A stretch of 64,000 nt of DNA from RH-AL1 sp965214415. GTDB lineage: Bacteria > Pseudomonadota > Alphaproteobacteria > Rhizobiales > Beijerinckiaceae. Both the position numbers and the translations under genes were made by a program. The notes under the pieces are model-generated. The model ran no database searches, was not told where the DNA came from, and was given only the letters and a program-made list of their open reading frames with translations. The DNA lies in NCBI GenBank assembly GCA_965214415.1, contig CBDCBQ010000003.1:2294001-2358000 (forward strand), read 5' to 3'. Shown one piece after another: positions 9,433 to 17,446 of the stretch; positions within the stretch are counted from its first letter, which is position 1; each line of letters opens with the position of its first letter.

Positions 9433-10215
9433 CTACCCCAGAACCGCCCCCGTGATGGTGACGCCGCCGTCGACCACCATCGTCTGCCCGGTCATGAAGC
9501 GTCCGGCGTCGGAGGCGAGAAACACCGCGGCGCCGGCGATGTCGTCGGGGTCGCCGATCCGGCGCAGCGGCGTCGCCGCCTCGGTGGCGGCGAGGCGCTC
9601 GGGGTCGTCCCAAAGCGCCTTGGCGAAGTCGGTCTTGATGAGCCCCGGCGCGATGCAGTTCACGCGAACGCCGTGCCGGCCGTACTCGACGGCGAGGTTG
9701 CGGGCGAGCTGCATGTCGGCCGCCTTCGAGATGTTGTAGGCGCCGATCACCGGCGAGCCCATCAGCCCGCCGATCGACGACACGATGATGATCGCCCCCT
9801 GCTTGCGCGCGATCATGCCGGGGGCCGCGAGCTGCATGAGCCAATGGTTGGAGATCACATTGTTGTCGAGGATCTTGCGGAACTGCTCGTCCGAGATGCC
9901 GCCGAGCGGCCCGTAATAGGGATTCGACGCCGCGTTGCAGACCAGGATGTCGATCGGCCCGAGCCTGTCCTGCGTCGTCTCGATCAGCGTCGTCAGATCC
10001 GGCTTCGACGAGATCGACGCGGCGATCGCCACCGCTCGGCCCGGCCCGTGAGCCGCCTCGATCTCGCGCACGACGGCTTCGCAGGCCTCGATCTTGCGCG
10101 AGGAGATCGCGACACGCGCGCCCTGCTCCGCGAGCCGCAGCGCGATCGCCTTGCCGATGCCGCGCGAGGAGCCGGTGACGACGGCCACTTTGCCGGTGAG
10201 GTCGAACAGGGACAT
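9433..10215 (-). CDS. Short-chain dehydrogenase/reductase
   Basis: A classical SDR of 260 residues. It has TGSSRGIG at 14-21, the NAA variant of the NNAG motif at 94, Ser146/147, and the YNISK catalytic pair (Tyr160, Lys164). The C-terminus MTGQTMVVDGG is typical. Arg40 in ISSRK, with no acidic residue in that position, suggests NADP preference. It is transcribed alone, opposite to the preceding dehydrogenase. A good ribosome binding site (gcaggaggg) precedes the ATG. Close relatives are often annotated as acetoacetyl-CoA reductase-like or gluconate dehydrogenase-like, but the substrate is not determinable here. Confidence 0.88.
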   Translation of the reverse strand: MSLFDLTGKVAVVTGSSRGIGKAIALRLAEQGARVAISSRKIEACEAVVREIEAAHGPGRAVAIAASISSKPDLTTLIETTQDRLGPIDILVCNAASNPYYGPLGGISDEQFRKILDNNVISNHWLMQLAAPGMIARKQGAIIIVSSIGGLMGSPVIGAYNISKAADMQLARNLAVEYGRHGVRVNCIAPGLIKTDFAKALWDDPERLAATEAATPLRRIGDPDDIAGAAVFLASDAGRFMTGQTMVVDGGVTITGAVLG

Positions 10216-10251
10216 GGTTTTCCCTCCTGCATGTTGGTTACGATACGATCG

Positions 10252-10338
10252 TCAGGTCCGCTCGTCCGTCGCGAACGCGGACGAGAGGTCCCTGCCTCCA
10301 TACAAGATCCGATCGATGACGACGCTGGTCCCGGTCAC
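10252..10338 (-). pseudogene. Remnant of a ParE-type toxin C-terminus
   Basis: Reading on from the antitoxin in the next frame gives a 28-codon frame that contains VVIDRILYGGRDLSSAF and ends at a TGA (10252-10254). The pattern of a hydrophobic strand, then R(V/I)LHGxRDL, then a short tail is the characteristic C-terminal end of ParE/RelE-fold toxins. All of the N-terminal two thirds is missing. The preceding antitoxin is cut at the point where its own toxin-binding tail should begin. This is best explained by a single internal deletion that removed the antitoxin tail and the toxin body. Confidence 0.6.
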
Positions 10339-10514
10339 ATGAAACGCGATAGCCAGCGGTCGACGTCGTCGTCTTCACGCCGCAGGGCACGAAGCCCGGC
10401 ATTCATCACGTCGCTCGGCGAGGCGAACGCGCCGGCCGCGACCAGCCTGTCGATATATCGCAATTGCTCCTGCGGCAGGCTGAACGCGCGCTCTGATTTG
10501 ACGTCACCGGCCAT
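10335..10514 (-). CDS. Truncated ParD/CopG-type antitoxin
   Basis: A 59-residue ribbon-helix-helix protein. The N-terminal strand AFSLPQEQLRYIDRLV is followed by AGAFASPSDVMNAGLRALRR, the usual ParD arrangement for DNA binding. Full-length ParD proteins of this type continue after the ERWL-like segment with about 25-35 residues that wrap the ParE toxin. Here the frame stops four residues after DRWL, and a toxin C-terminal relic follows directly. DNA binding may persist, but toxin neutralisation is unlikely. The gene is too short to be flagged by length-based gene finding. The start is the ATG at 10514. Confidence 0.7.
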   Translation of the reverse strand: MAGDVKSERAFSLPQEQLRYIDRLVAAGAFASPSDVMNAGLRALRREDDDVDRWLSRFM

Positions 10515-10689
10515 TCAAAAATCCTAGCACGCGGGTGCCCCCGCCGCGAGACCTGTCTTCGGTGTTCCGCCCGTCCGAGCGGACGTCACGCCGTCGCTCG
10601 TCGGCAAGTCAAGCTCTTCCAACGTGGCATCGTCTCCCCGTACAAAAGATGCCAAAGACGGGGGTCAGTCCAACGCCGAAGGATCACCC

Positions 10690-10980
10690 ATGCCGCTCAC
10701 CATTCTCGTGCTCATTCCCGCCAAGCCCGGCCAGGGCGATGCCCTCGACGCGGCCCTGAAGGGCCTGCTCGCGCCGACCCGCGCCGAGGAGGGCAACATC
10801 AGCTACGACGCGCATCGCTCCAACGACGATCCGAACCTGTTCATGATGTACGAGACCTGGGAGTCGCAGGCCGCGCTCGACAAGCATTTCGGGCAGCCGC
10901 ACATGGTCGCGGCGATCGCCGCGCTGCCGACCCTCGTCGAGGGCGAGCTCAACCTGCAGGGTTTCACGAAGCTCTCGTAA
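10690..10980 (+). CDS. Antibiotic biosynthesis monooxygenase (ABM/YgiN-like) domain protein
   Basis: A 96-residue single ABM domain with a ferredoxin-like dimeric alpha/beta barrel. Recognisable segments are the N-terminal LTILVLIPAKPGQ, the middle NISYDAHRSNDDPNLFMMYETWES, and LDKHFGQPHM. Proteins of this size include quinol monooxygenase YgiN and heme- or aldehyde-handling enzymes. Many have no assigned substrate. The ATG at 10690 gives the standard family length. An upstream in-frame start at 10624 would add 22 unrelated residues. It is flanked by a palindromic repeat downstream. Confidence 0.83.
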   Translation: MPLTILVLIPAKPGQGDALDAALKGLLAPTRAEEGNISYDAHRSNDDPNLFMMYETWESQAALDKHFGQPHMVAAIAALPTLVEGELNLQGFTKLS

Positions 10981-10991
10981 TTCGTCCAACT

Positions 10992-11067
10992 CCGTCATTG
11001 CGATCCCGGACGAAGCGACCCAGGTGCCGCGCGAGCGCCCGGGTTGCTTCGCCGCTCGCAATGACGG
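10992..11067. repeat. Palindromic intergenic repeat with nested arms
   Basis: The outer arms ccgtcattgcga (10992-11003) and tcgcaatgacgg (11056-11067) are perfect reverse complements. Inner segments gaagcgaccc and gggttgcttc also pair, with one G-T mismatch. This layout is the dispersed palindromic repeat common between convergent genes in Hyphomicrobiales. It lies between the ABM gene and the opposing acyl-CoA dehydrogenase and could act as a two-way transcript-end hairpin. Confidence 0.7.
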
Positions 11068-11079
11068 CGAACGCGAGGC

Positions 11080-12321
11080 TTACGCCGCCACGTTCGTGTA
11101 GCGCCGCAGCTCCAGCTTCGCGATGGTGCGGTTGTGCACCTCGTCCGGGCCGTCGGCGAGGCGCAGCGTTCGCACGTGGGCGTAGCCGCGGGCCAGATCG
11201 AAGTCGTTCGAGACCCCCCCACCGCCATGCGCCTGGATGGCGTCGTCGATGATGCGCAGCGCGACGTTCGGCGCGGCCACCTTGATCATCGCGATCTCGA
11301 GCCGGCCGACCTTGGCGCCGGCCTTGTCCATCACGTCGGCCGCCTTGAGGCACAGCAGCCGCGTCATCTCGATGTCGATGCGGGCGCGGGCGATCCGCTC
11401 CTCCCATACCGATTGCTCGACGATGCGCTTGCCGAAGGCCGTGCGGGAGACGAGCCGCCGCGCCATCGCCTCCAGCGCCGCCTCGGCGACGCCGATCGTG
11501 CGCATGCAGTGGTGGATCCGGCCCGGCCCGAGCCGCCCCTGGGCGATCTCGAACCCCCTGCCCTCGCCGAGGATCAGATTGTCGGCCGGCACGCGCACGT
11601 CGCGCAACATCACCTCGCAATGGCCGTGCGGCGCGTCGTCGTAGCCGAATACCGGCAGGGTTCGGACGATCTCGACGCCCGGCGCATCGAGCGGCACCAG
11701 GATCTGCGACTGCTGCTGGTGCGGCGCCGCCGACGTGTCCGTCTTGCCCATGACGATGGCGATCTTGCAGCGCGGGTCGCCGACGCCGGACGACCACCAT
11801 TTGCGGCCGTTCACCACGTAATGATCACCGTCGCGGGTGATCCGCGTCTCGATGTTGGTCGCGTCCGACGAGGCGACGTCGGGCTCGGTCATCAGGAACG
11901 CCGAGCGGATCTCGCCGGCCAACAGCGGGCGCAGCCAGCGGTCCTTCTGCGCCGCCGAGCCGTAGCGGTGCAGCACCTCCATGTTGCCGGTGTCGGGCGC
12001 CGAGCAGTTGAACACCTCCGAGGCCCACAGGATGCGGCCCATCTCCTCGGCGCACAGCGCGTAGTCGATGTTGCGCAGGCCGGCGCCATGGTAGGCGTCG
12101 GTGTCGTGCTCGGCCGACGGTGGCAGGAAGAGGTTCCACAGGCCCTCCGCGCGGGCCTTAGCCTTCAGCGTCTCGATGATCTTCGGGTTCTGCCAGCGGT
12201 TGGCGCCGAAGCCGCGCATCTCCTCGTCGTAGATCGCGACGGCGGGCACGACCTCGCGGTCCATGAAGGCGCGCACCCGGTCCTGCCAGTGGCGCTGCGT
12301 CTCGGAGAGCGAGAAATCCAT
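11080..12321 (-). CDS. ACAD10/11-like acyl-CoA dehydrogenase (LvaC type)
   Basis: A 413-residue flavoprotein of the ACAD10/11 branch. Distinctive segments are RWQNPKIIETLKAKARAEGLWNLF split around the N-terminal helices, SAPDTGNMEVLHRYG, FLMTEPDVASSDATNI, and KWWSSGVGDPRCKIAIVMGK. In human ACAD11 and Pseudomonas LvaC this domain works after a kinase domain phosphorylates 4-hydroxyacyl-CoA, and it eliminates phosphate to give the enoyl-CoA. The matching free-standing kinase is encoded at 3123-4199. The gene is monocistronic and divergent from the dehydrogenase at 12569. A role in 4-hydroxy acid breakdown is inferred from family only. Confidence 0.85.
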   Translation of the reverse strand: MDFSLSETQRHWQDRVRAFMDREVVPAVAIYDEEMRGFGANRWQNPKIIETLKAKARAEGLWNLFLPPSAEHDTDAYHGAGLRNIDYALCAEEMGRILWASEVFNCSAPDTGNMEVLHRYGSAAQKDRWLRPLLAGEIRSAFLMTEPDVASSDATNIETRITRDGDHYVVNGRKWWSSGVGDPRCKIAIVMGKTDTSAAPHQQQSQILVPLDAPGVEIVRTLPVFGYDDAPHGHCEVMLRDVRVPADNLILGEGRGFEIAQGRLGPGRIHHCMRTIGVAEAALEAMARRLVSRTAFGKRIVEQSVWEERIARARIDIEMTRLLCLKAADVMDKAGAKVGRLEIAMIKVAAPNVALRIIDDAIQAHGGGGVSNDFDLARGYAHVRTLRLADGPDEVHNRTIAKLELRRYTNVAA

Positions 12322-12568
12322 GCGTGGTTCCTTGATTTTGTTCCGCGCGCAGTGGCGCGCGGGCCGGGCGGCTTGACGATACCGATCGTTCGATCCGGCA
12401 GAGATAGGGCCCGGCGCGCGCGCACCAGCCCCGCCGAACGGCGGAGAATAGCTCGTGCGAGCGCCCGATCAAAGCCGTTTACCCGTTTCCGGGTTTGGGC
12501 TAGGCAGCATACTCCTTATATGAAAGCGCTGTTGCCGGCAGCGTTTTGCCGCAGTCCGGAGCCGCTCC
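12322..12568. other. Divergent intergenic region
   Basis: This 247-base gap separates two divergent acyl-CoA dehydrogenase genes and must hold both promoters. Near the right-hand gene it contains the CATAC...TATGAAA element annotated separately. Near the middle there is an imperfect repeat of GATCG around 12380-12396. No small gene with a plausible start and codon use was found. Confidence 0.5.
12508..12528 (+). promoter_or_regulatory. Candidate regulatory element upstream of acyl-CoA dehydrogenase
   Basis: CATAC, six bases, then TATGAAAGCG. The spacing and most positions match the element upstream of gcdH (CATAC, six bases, TATGAAAACG), with about 15 of 21 positions identical. It ends about 40 bases before the ATG at 12569. 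It could be a regulator site or overlap a -10 element, and the sequence alone cannot separate these. Confidence 0.35.
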
Positions 12569-13729
12569 ATGGCGCTCGACCCAGACACCCGCGACGAGCT
12601 GATCGAAGGCGTCCGACGCTTCGTCGCCGAGCGGTTGCGCCCGCTCGAGGCACAGATCGCCGAGGACGACGCGATCCCGGACCATATCGTCGGCGCGATG
12701 CGCGACCTCGGCCTGTTCGGCCTGTCGATCCCGGAGGAGCACGGCGGCCTCGGCCTCTCGATGGAGGACGAATGCCTGGTGGCGATGGAGCTCGGCCGCA
12801 CCAGCCCCGCCTTTCGCTCGGTGATCGGTACCAACGTCGGCATCGGCAGCCAGGGTCTGGTCATGTACGGCACCGAGGCGCAGAAGGCGCAGTGGCTGCC
12901 GAAGATCGCATCCGGCGAGATCATCACCTCGTTCTGCCTCACCGAGGCGGAGGCCGGCTCGGACTCGGCCGCGGTGCGCACCCGCGCCGCGCGCGCGACA
13001 GACGGTGACGGCGAGCACTACGTGCTGAACGGCGCCAAGCGCTACATCACCAATGCCGACAAGGCCTCGCTGTTCACCGTGATGGCACGTACCGACGCGG
13101 GTCAGCCGGGTGCCAAGGGGGTCTCCGCCTTCCTGGTGCCGGCGGCTTTGCCCGGCCTGACGATCGGCAAGCCCGAGCACAAGATGGGGCAGCAGGGCGC
13201 GCATGTCTGCGACGTCAATTTCGACAATGTGAAGGTGCCCGCGACCAATCGCCTGGGCGCCGAGGGCGAGGGCTTCAAGCTGGCGATGCGCGTGCTCGAC
13301 CGCGGCCGCCTGCACATCGGTGCCGTCTGCACCGGCATCGCCGAACGGCTCATCGCGGACGGTGTCGCCTACGCGCAGGATCGCAAGCAGTTCGGCCAGC
13401 CACTCGCCGCGTTCCAGATGGTGCAGGCGATGATCGCCGACTCGAAGACCGAGGCGCTCGCGTCGCGCGCGCTGGTGCTCGAGACCGCCCGCAAGCGGGA
13501 CCGCGACGAGAACACCACGCTGGAAGCCGCGAGCGCAAAGCTGTTCGCCTCCGAGATGGTCGGCCGGGTCGCCGACCGTACGGTGCAGATCTATGGCGGC
13601 GCCGGCTATATCGCCGATTACGGCATCGAGCGGTTCTACCGCGATGTTCGTTTGTTCCGCATCTACGAGGGTTCGTCGGAGATCCAGAAGCTGGTGATCG
13701 CGCGCGAGACGCTGAAGCGCGGCGGCTGA
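12569..13729 (+). CDS. Acyl-CoA dehydrogenase
   Basis: A 386-residue acyl-CoA dehydrogenase of standard length. It has the N-terminal helical domain, TSFCLTEAEAGSDSAAV, LNGAKRYITNADKA, and the C-terminal QIYGGAGYIADYGIERFYRDVR. The catalytic Glu is at about 367 in IYEGSSEIQKLVIARE. The sequence is closest in style to the short- or branched-chain group. It is divergent from the ACAD11-like gene and is followed 31 bases later by a thioesterase, probably in the same transcript. Exact substrate is not determinable. Confidence 0.9.
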   Translation: MALDPDTRDELIEGVRRFVAERLRPLEAQIAEDDAIPDHIVGAMRDLGLFGLSIPEEHGGLGLSMEDECLVAMELGRTSPAFRSVIGTNVGIGSQGLVMYGTEAQKAQWLPKIASGEIITSFCLTEAEAGSDSAAVRTRAARATDGDGEHYVLNGAKRYITNADKASLFTVMARTDAGQPGAKGVSAFLVPAALPGLTIGKPEHKMGQQGAHVCDVNFDNVKVPATNRLGAEGEGFKLAMRVLDRGRLHIGAVCTGIAERLIADGVAYAQDRKQFGQPLAAFQMVQAMIADSKTEALASRALVLETARKRDRDENTTLEAASAKLFASEMVGRVADRTVQIYGGAGYIADYGIERFYRDVRLFRIYEGSSEIQKLVIARETLKRGG

Positions 13730-13760
13730 CCCATGATGGCCGCGCCATGAAGCCCGCGAC

Positions 13761-14210
13761 ATGAAGCCCGCTCCCGAACGTCTGCTGCTCGCGACCTACC
13801 CCTATCGGACCGAGCTCGACACGCGCTTCGGCGACATGGACGTGCAGCGCCACCTCAACAACGTCGCGCTGGCCGGCCTCTACGAGGAAGCGCGCGTGCG
13901 CTTCATAACCTCGCTATACCAGATCCATCTGCGGGGTGACGGGCAGCGGCCCGTGCTCGCCGAGGCGAGCATCCGATACCTGGCCGAGGGCCGCTATCCT
14001 GGCCGGCTCACCGGCGCGGCCGGCCTCGTCCGGATCGGCCGCACATCCTACGTGATCGCGCAGGCGATGTTCCAGGAGGACGTCTGCATCGGTACCGCCG
14101 ACATCGTCATCGTCTGGACCGAGGCCGGACGTCCCACTCCGATCCCCGCCCCGTTCCGCGCGGCGCTCGAGACCGCGACGATCGCCAGCGAGGCGCGCGT
14201 CGATGCGTGA
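13761..14210 (+). CDS. Hotdog-fold acyl-CoA thioesterase (4HBT/FcbC type)
   Basis: A 149-residue hotdog protein. The segment YRTELDTRFGDMDVQRHLNN contains the RxxDxDxxxHxNN pattern of the FcbC/YbgC-like thioesterases, where the Asp is catalytic. The long helix VALAGLYEEARVRFI follows, and the strand ASIRYLAEGRYPGRL is typical. It probably hydrolyses an acyl-CoA made or used by its neighbours. It follows the dehydrogenase at 12569 in the same direction, and the aldehyde dehydrogenase follows after about 125 bases. Confidence 0.82.
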   Translation: MKPAPERLLLATYPYRTELDTRFGDMDVQRHLNNVALAGLYEEARVRFITSLYQIHLRGDGQRPVLAEASIRYLAEGRYPGRLTGAAGLVRIGRTSYVIAQAMFQEDVCIGTADIVIVWTEAGRPTPIPAPFRAALETATIASEARVDA

Positions 14211-14336
14211 TCGCGGCCGACGCACTCCGTTCGACGTATATCCTTCGGCGGCGGCACGCGCGACACTCGATGCATCGCCGGCGGACGTCGATTGCCGATG
14301 CCGCGATCGCGATCCTCCCTCGGAAGGGACCACGCC

Positions 14337-16076
14337 ATGACGATCGAAAGCCTGCGCAAAGCAAGCGAGCCCACGTTCGATCAGCTCGATCGGGCGATCA
14401 CCGACCTGGCCGCCGCCAAGGACGATTGGGCGCGCACCAGCATCGACGAGCGCCTCGCCATCCTTGCCGCCATCCGCGACGCGATCATGCCGGTGGCGGA
14501 GAAATGGGCGCTGACGGCGGCCCGCGAAAAGCAGATCCCGGACGGATCGCCGCTCGTCGGCGAGGAGTGGATGTCGGGCCCCTACGCGCTGATGAGCGGC
14601 TGCGACGCGCTGGCGGAGACGCTGCGCGAGATGGGCGGCAAGCGGTTCTTGAAGCACGTGCCGGTTCGCGATCTGCCGAACGGCCAGATCGCGGCGACGG
14701 TTTTTCCGCAATCGATCTTCGACCGCCTGCTGCTGTCGGGCGTGACCGCCGATGTCTGGATGCAGCCGGGTGTCACCAGGGCCAACCTCGCGGCCAATAC
14801 CGCAGGCAGCTACGACACGCCGGCGGCGCGGCGCACGGGCAAGGTCGCGCTGGTGCTCGGCGCCGGCAACATCGCGGCGATCGCGCCGCTCGATTGCTTC
14901 CAGAAGATCTTCGTCGAGCACCAAGTCACGCTGCTGAAGCTGAACCCGGTCAACGACTACCTCTATGAATTCCTGCAAGCGTCGTTGAAGCCGCTGATCG
15001 ATGCCGACGCCTTGCGGATCGTGCGCGGGGGTGCCGACATCGGAGCCTATCTCTGCGACCATGCCGACGTGGAGGAGATCCACATCACCGGCTCGCAGGC
15101 CTCGCACGACGCGATCGTTTGGGGCCAGGGCGACGCAGGCCGTGCCGCCAAGGCCAAGGGCGTGCCCCGCAACGCGCGGCGGATCACCTCGGAGCTCGGC
15201 GCCGTCTGCCCGACGATCGTCGTGCCAGGTCCCTGGTCCACCGCCGACATCGCCTTCCAGGCCGAGAATATCGCCACGCAGAAGCTGCATAATTCCGGCT
15301 TCAACTGCATCGCCTGCCAGATGCTGGTGATGTCGAATGGTTGGGACCAGACCGATGCCCTGCTCGCCAAGGTCGACTCGACGATCAAGACCGCGCCGCC
15401 ACGCGGGCTCTATTATCCGGGCGCCGAGAAGCGCATGGCGGATTTCGCGGGCCGCGGCAAGACGATAAAGCTCGAGCGGCCGGGCGCGCCGGCCTGCATG
15501 GTGATCCCGTTCGCCAAGGCCAACGATCCCTCGCTCGAGACGGAAGAGGTGTTCGCGCCGGCGATCAGCGTGCACCGCCTCGACGCGGCCGACCCCGAGG
15601 CGTTCTTGCGCGCGGCGATCGCCTACGCCAACGATCGCTTGTACGGCACGCTCGGCGCCAACATCCTCATCCATCCCTCGACAATCCGCCAGATCGGCAA
15701 GGCGAAGTTCGAGACGATCCTGGCGGAGCTGCGCTACGGCTGCATCGCCGTCAACGCGTGGACGGCGCTCGGCTTCCTGATCCCGCAAGCACCCTGGGGT
15801 GCCTTCCCCGGCCACACGCTCGATGATGTGCGCAGCGGCATCGGTTTCGTCCACAACAGCTTCATGTTCGATCGGCCCGAGCGCACGATCGTCACCGCGC
15901 CGTTCCGGCCCTTCCCGCGCAACGTTCTCAGCGGCGGCCTGACGATGCTGCCGCGGCCGCCGTGGTTCGTCACCAACACGCGCCAGCACGTCGTCGCGCG
16001 CCTGCTGACATCGTTCCAGTTCAAGCCGAGCTTTGCCAAGCTCCCCCGCATCTTCGCCAACGCGCTGCGCGGCTAG
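14337..16076 (+). CDS. Aldehyde dehydrogenase family protein, long form
   Basis: A 579-residue ALDH-fold enzyme, longer than the usual 480-500. The cofactor/backbone segment GAGNIAAIAPLDC and the Lys region VTLLKLNPVND are recognisable. The general-base Glu286 lies in RRITSELGAVCP and the nucleophile in NSGFNCIACQ (Cys324, with Cys327 also possible). EEVFAPAISVHRL matches the late EEIFGP motif. NAD(P)-dependent oxidation of an aldehyde, or acyl-CoA reduction in reverse, fits the family. The ATG at 14337 is preferred for its ribosome binding site (ggaaggg). It is followed by a thiolase after 95 bases. Confidence 0.83.
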   Translation: MTIESLRKASEPTFDQLDRAITDLAAAKDDWARTSIDERLAILAAIRDAIMPVAEKWALTAAREKQIPDGSPLVGEEWMSGPYALMSGCDALAETLREMGGKRFLKHVPVRDLPNGQIAATVFPQSIFDRLLLSGVTADVWMQPGVTRANLAANTAGSYDTPAARRTGKVALVLGAGNIAAIAPLDCFQKIFVEHQVTLLKLNPVNDYLYEFLQASLKPLIDADALRIVRGGADIGAYLCDHADVEEIHITGSQASHDAIVWGQGDAGRAAKAKGVPRNARRITSELGAVCPTIVVPGPWSTADIAFQAENIATQKLHNSGFNCIACQMLVMSNGWDQTDALLAKVDSTIKTAPPRGLYYPGAEKRMADFAGRGKTIKLERPGAPACMVIPFAKANDPSLETEEVFAPAISVHRLDAADPEAFLRAAIAYANDRLYGTLGANILIHPSTIRQIGKAKFETILAELRYGCIAVNAWTALGFLIPQAPWGAFPGHTLDDVRSGIGFVHNSFMFDRPERTIVTAPFRPFPRNVLSGGLTMLPRPPWFVTNTRQHVVARLLTSFQFKPSFAKLPRIFANALRG

Positions 16077-16171
16077 CAGGCCCGCGACGACTGATATCGC
16101 GACGGAATATCGCCACCTCAACCAACGATCGGCGCGAGCCGTTCACTCAAGGATCGGAGCACACGAAGCCC

Positions 16172-17374
16172 ATGCGCGAAGCCGTCATCGTCTCCACCGC
16201 CCGCACGCCGATCGGCAAGGCCTATCGCGGCGCCTTCAACAACACGCAGGCGCAGACGCTCGCCGGTCATGCCCTGAAAGCCGCCGTCGAGCGCGCCAAG
16301 ATCGACGCGAAAGAGGTCGAGGACGTGGTGATGGGCTGCGCGATGCAGCAGGGCTCGACCGGCACCAACACGGCACGCCAGTCGCTACTGCGCGCCGGCT
16401 TCCCCACGTCGGTCGCGGGCCAAACGGTCGATCGGCAATGCGCCTCCGGCCTGATGGCGGTGGCGATCGCCGCCAAGCAGATCATCGTCGACAACATGCA
16501 GGTCGCGATCGGCGCCGGCGTCGAGTCGATCTCGCTGGTGCAGAACGATCACGCCAACAAGTTCCGCACCCGCGACCCGTGGCTCGTCGAGAACATGCCG
16601 ACGACTTACGTCACCATGCTGGAGACGGCCGAGGTCGTCGCCAGGCGCTACGGGATCAGCCGCGAGGCGCAGGACGAGTATGCGCTGCACTCGCAGCAGC
16701 GCACCGCCAAGGGCCAGGCGGACGGCCTGTTCGACGACGAGATCATCCCGGTCAAAACGACGATGCTCGTGACGGACAAGGCGACCGGCGACACCTCCGA
16801 GAAGGAGATCACGATCACCAGGGACGAGGGCAATCGCGCCTCGACGGTGATCGGCGACCTCGCCAAGCTGAAGCCGGTGTTCAAGGACGGCATCGAGGTC
16901 AAGCTGGGCGAGTACATCACCGCCGGCAACGCCTCGCAGCTCTCCGACGGCGCCGCCGCGCTGGTGCTGATGGAGGCGAAGGAAGCGTCGAAACGCGGGC
17001 TGCAGCCGCTCGGCGCCTATCGCGGCATCGCGGTGGCGGGTTGCGATCCGGACGAGATGGGCATCGGCCCGGTCTTCGCCGTCCCCAAGCTGCTCAAGGC
17101 GCATGGTTTGAGCGTCGACGATATCGACCTCTGGGAGCTGAACGAGGCGTTCGCCGTCCAGGTGCTGTATTGCCGCGACAAGCTCGGCATCCCGGACGAG
17201 AAGCTCAACACGCTCGGCGGCTCGATCTCGATCGGCCATCCCTACGGCATGACCGGCGCGCGCTGCACGGGTCACGCCCTGCTGGAGGGGCGTCGCACCA
17301 ACGCCAAGTGGGCCGTCGTCACCATGTGCGTCGGCGGCGGCATGGGCGCCGCCGGCCTGTTCGAGATTTTCTGA
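16172..17374 (+). CDS. Acetyl-CoA acetyltransferase / thiolase
   Basis: A 400-residue thiolase with all catalytic residues: Cys90 in VDRQCASGLMAVA, His356 in SIGHPYGMTGAR, Cys386 in MCVGGGMGAA, and the NEAFAVQ loop. It cleaves 3-ketoacyl-CoA to acetyl-CoA plus a shortened acyl-CoA, or condenses in reverse. It is distinct from the second thiolase of the minus-strand operon (21626-22762), so this organism has two in 7 kb. It is the last gene of the plus-strand acyl-CoA block and converges with the dehydrogenase at 17447. Confidence 0.94.
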   Translation: MREAVIVSTARTPIGKAYRGAFNNTQAQTLAGHALKAAVERAKIDAKEVEDVVMGCAMQQGSTGTNTARQSLLRAGFPTSVAGQTVDRQCASGLMAVAIAAKQIIVDNMQVAIGAGVESISLVQNDHANKFRTRDPWLVENMPTTYVTMLETAEVVARRYGISREAQDEYALHSQQRTAKGQADGLFDDEIIPVKTTMLVTDKATGDTSEKEITITRDEGNRASTVIGDLAKLKPVFKDGIEVKLGEYITAGNASQLSDGAAALVLMEAKEASKRGLQPLGAYRGIAVAGCDPDEMGIGPVFAVPKLLKAHGLSVDDIDLWELNEAFAVQVLYCRDKLGIPDEKLNTLGGSISIGHPYGMTGARCTGHALLEGRRTNAKWAVVTMCVGGGMGAAGLFEIF

Positions 17375-17446
17375 GCTACCCGCCGTTCCGGGGCGCGCCG
17401 TGGGCGCGGCCCGGACTTGGTGGATGCCAGACGATCAGATGCGGCG

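Noticed and set aside
13914..16121. A 735-codon open frame on the minus strand opposite the thioesterase and aldehyde dehydrogenase
   Set aside because: Arg/Gly/Asp-rich shadow without motifs; the plus-strand genes have catalytic residues.
17375..17446. Possible terminator between the convergent thiolase and dehydrogenase genes
   Set aside because: GC-rich with only weak self-complementarity and no T tract.
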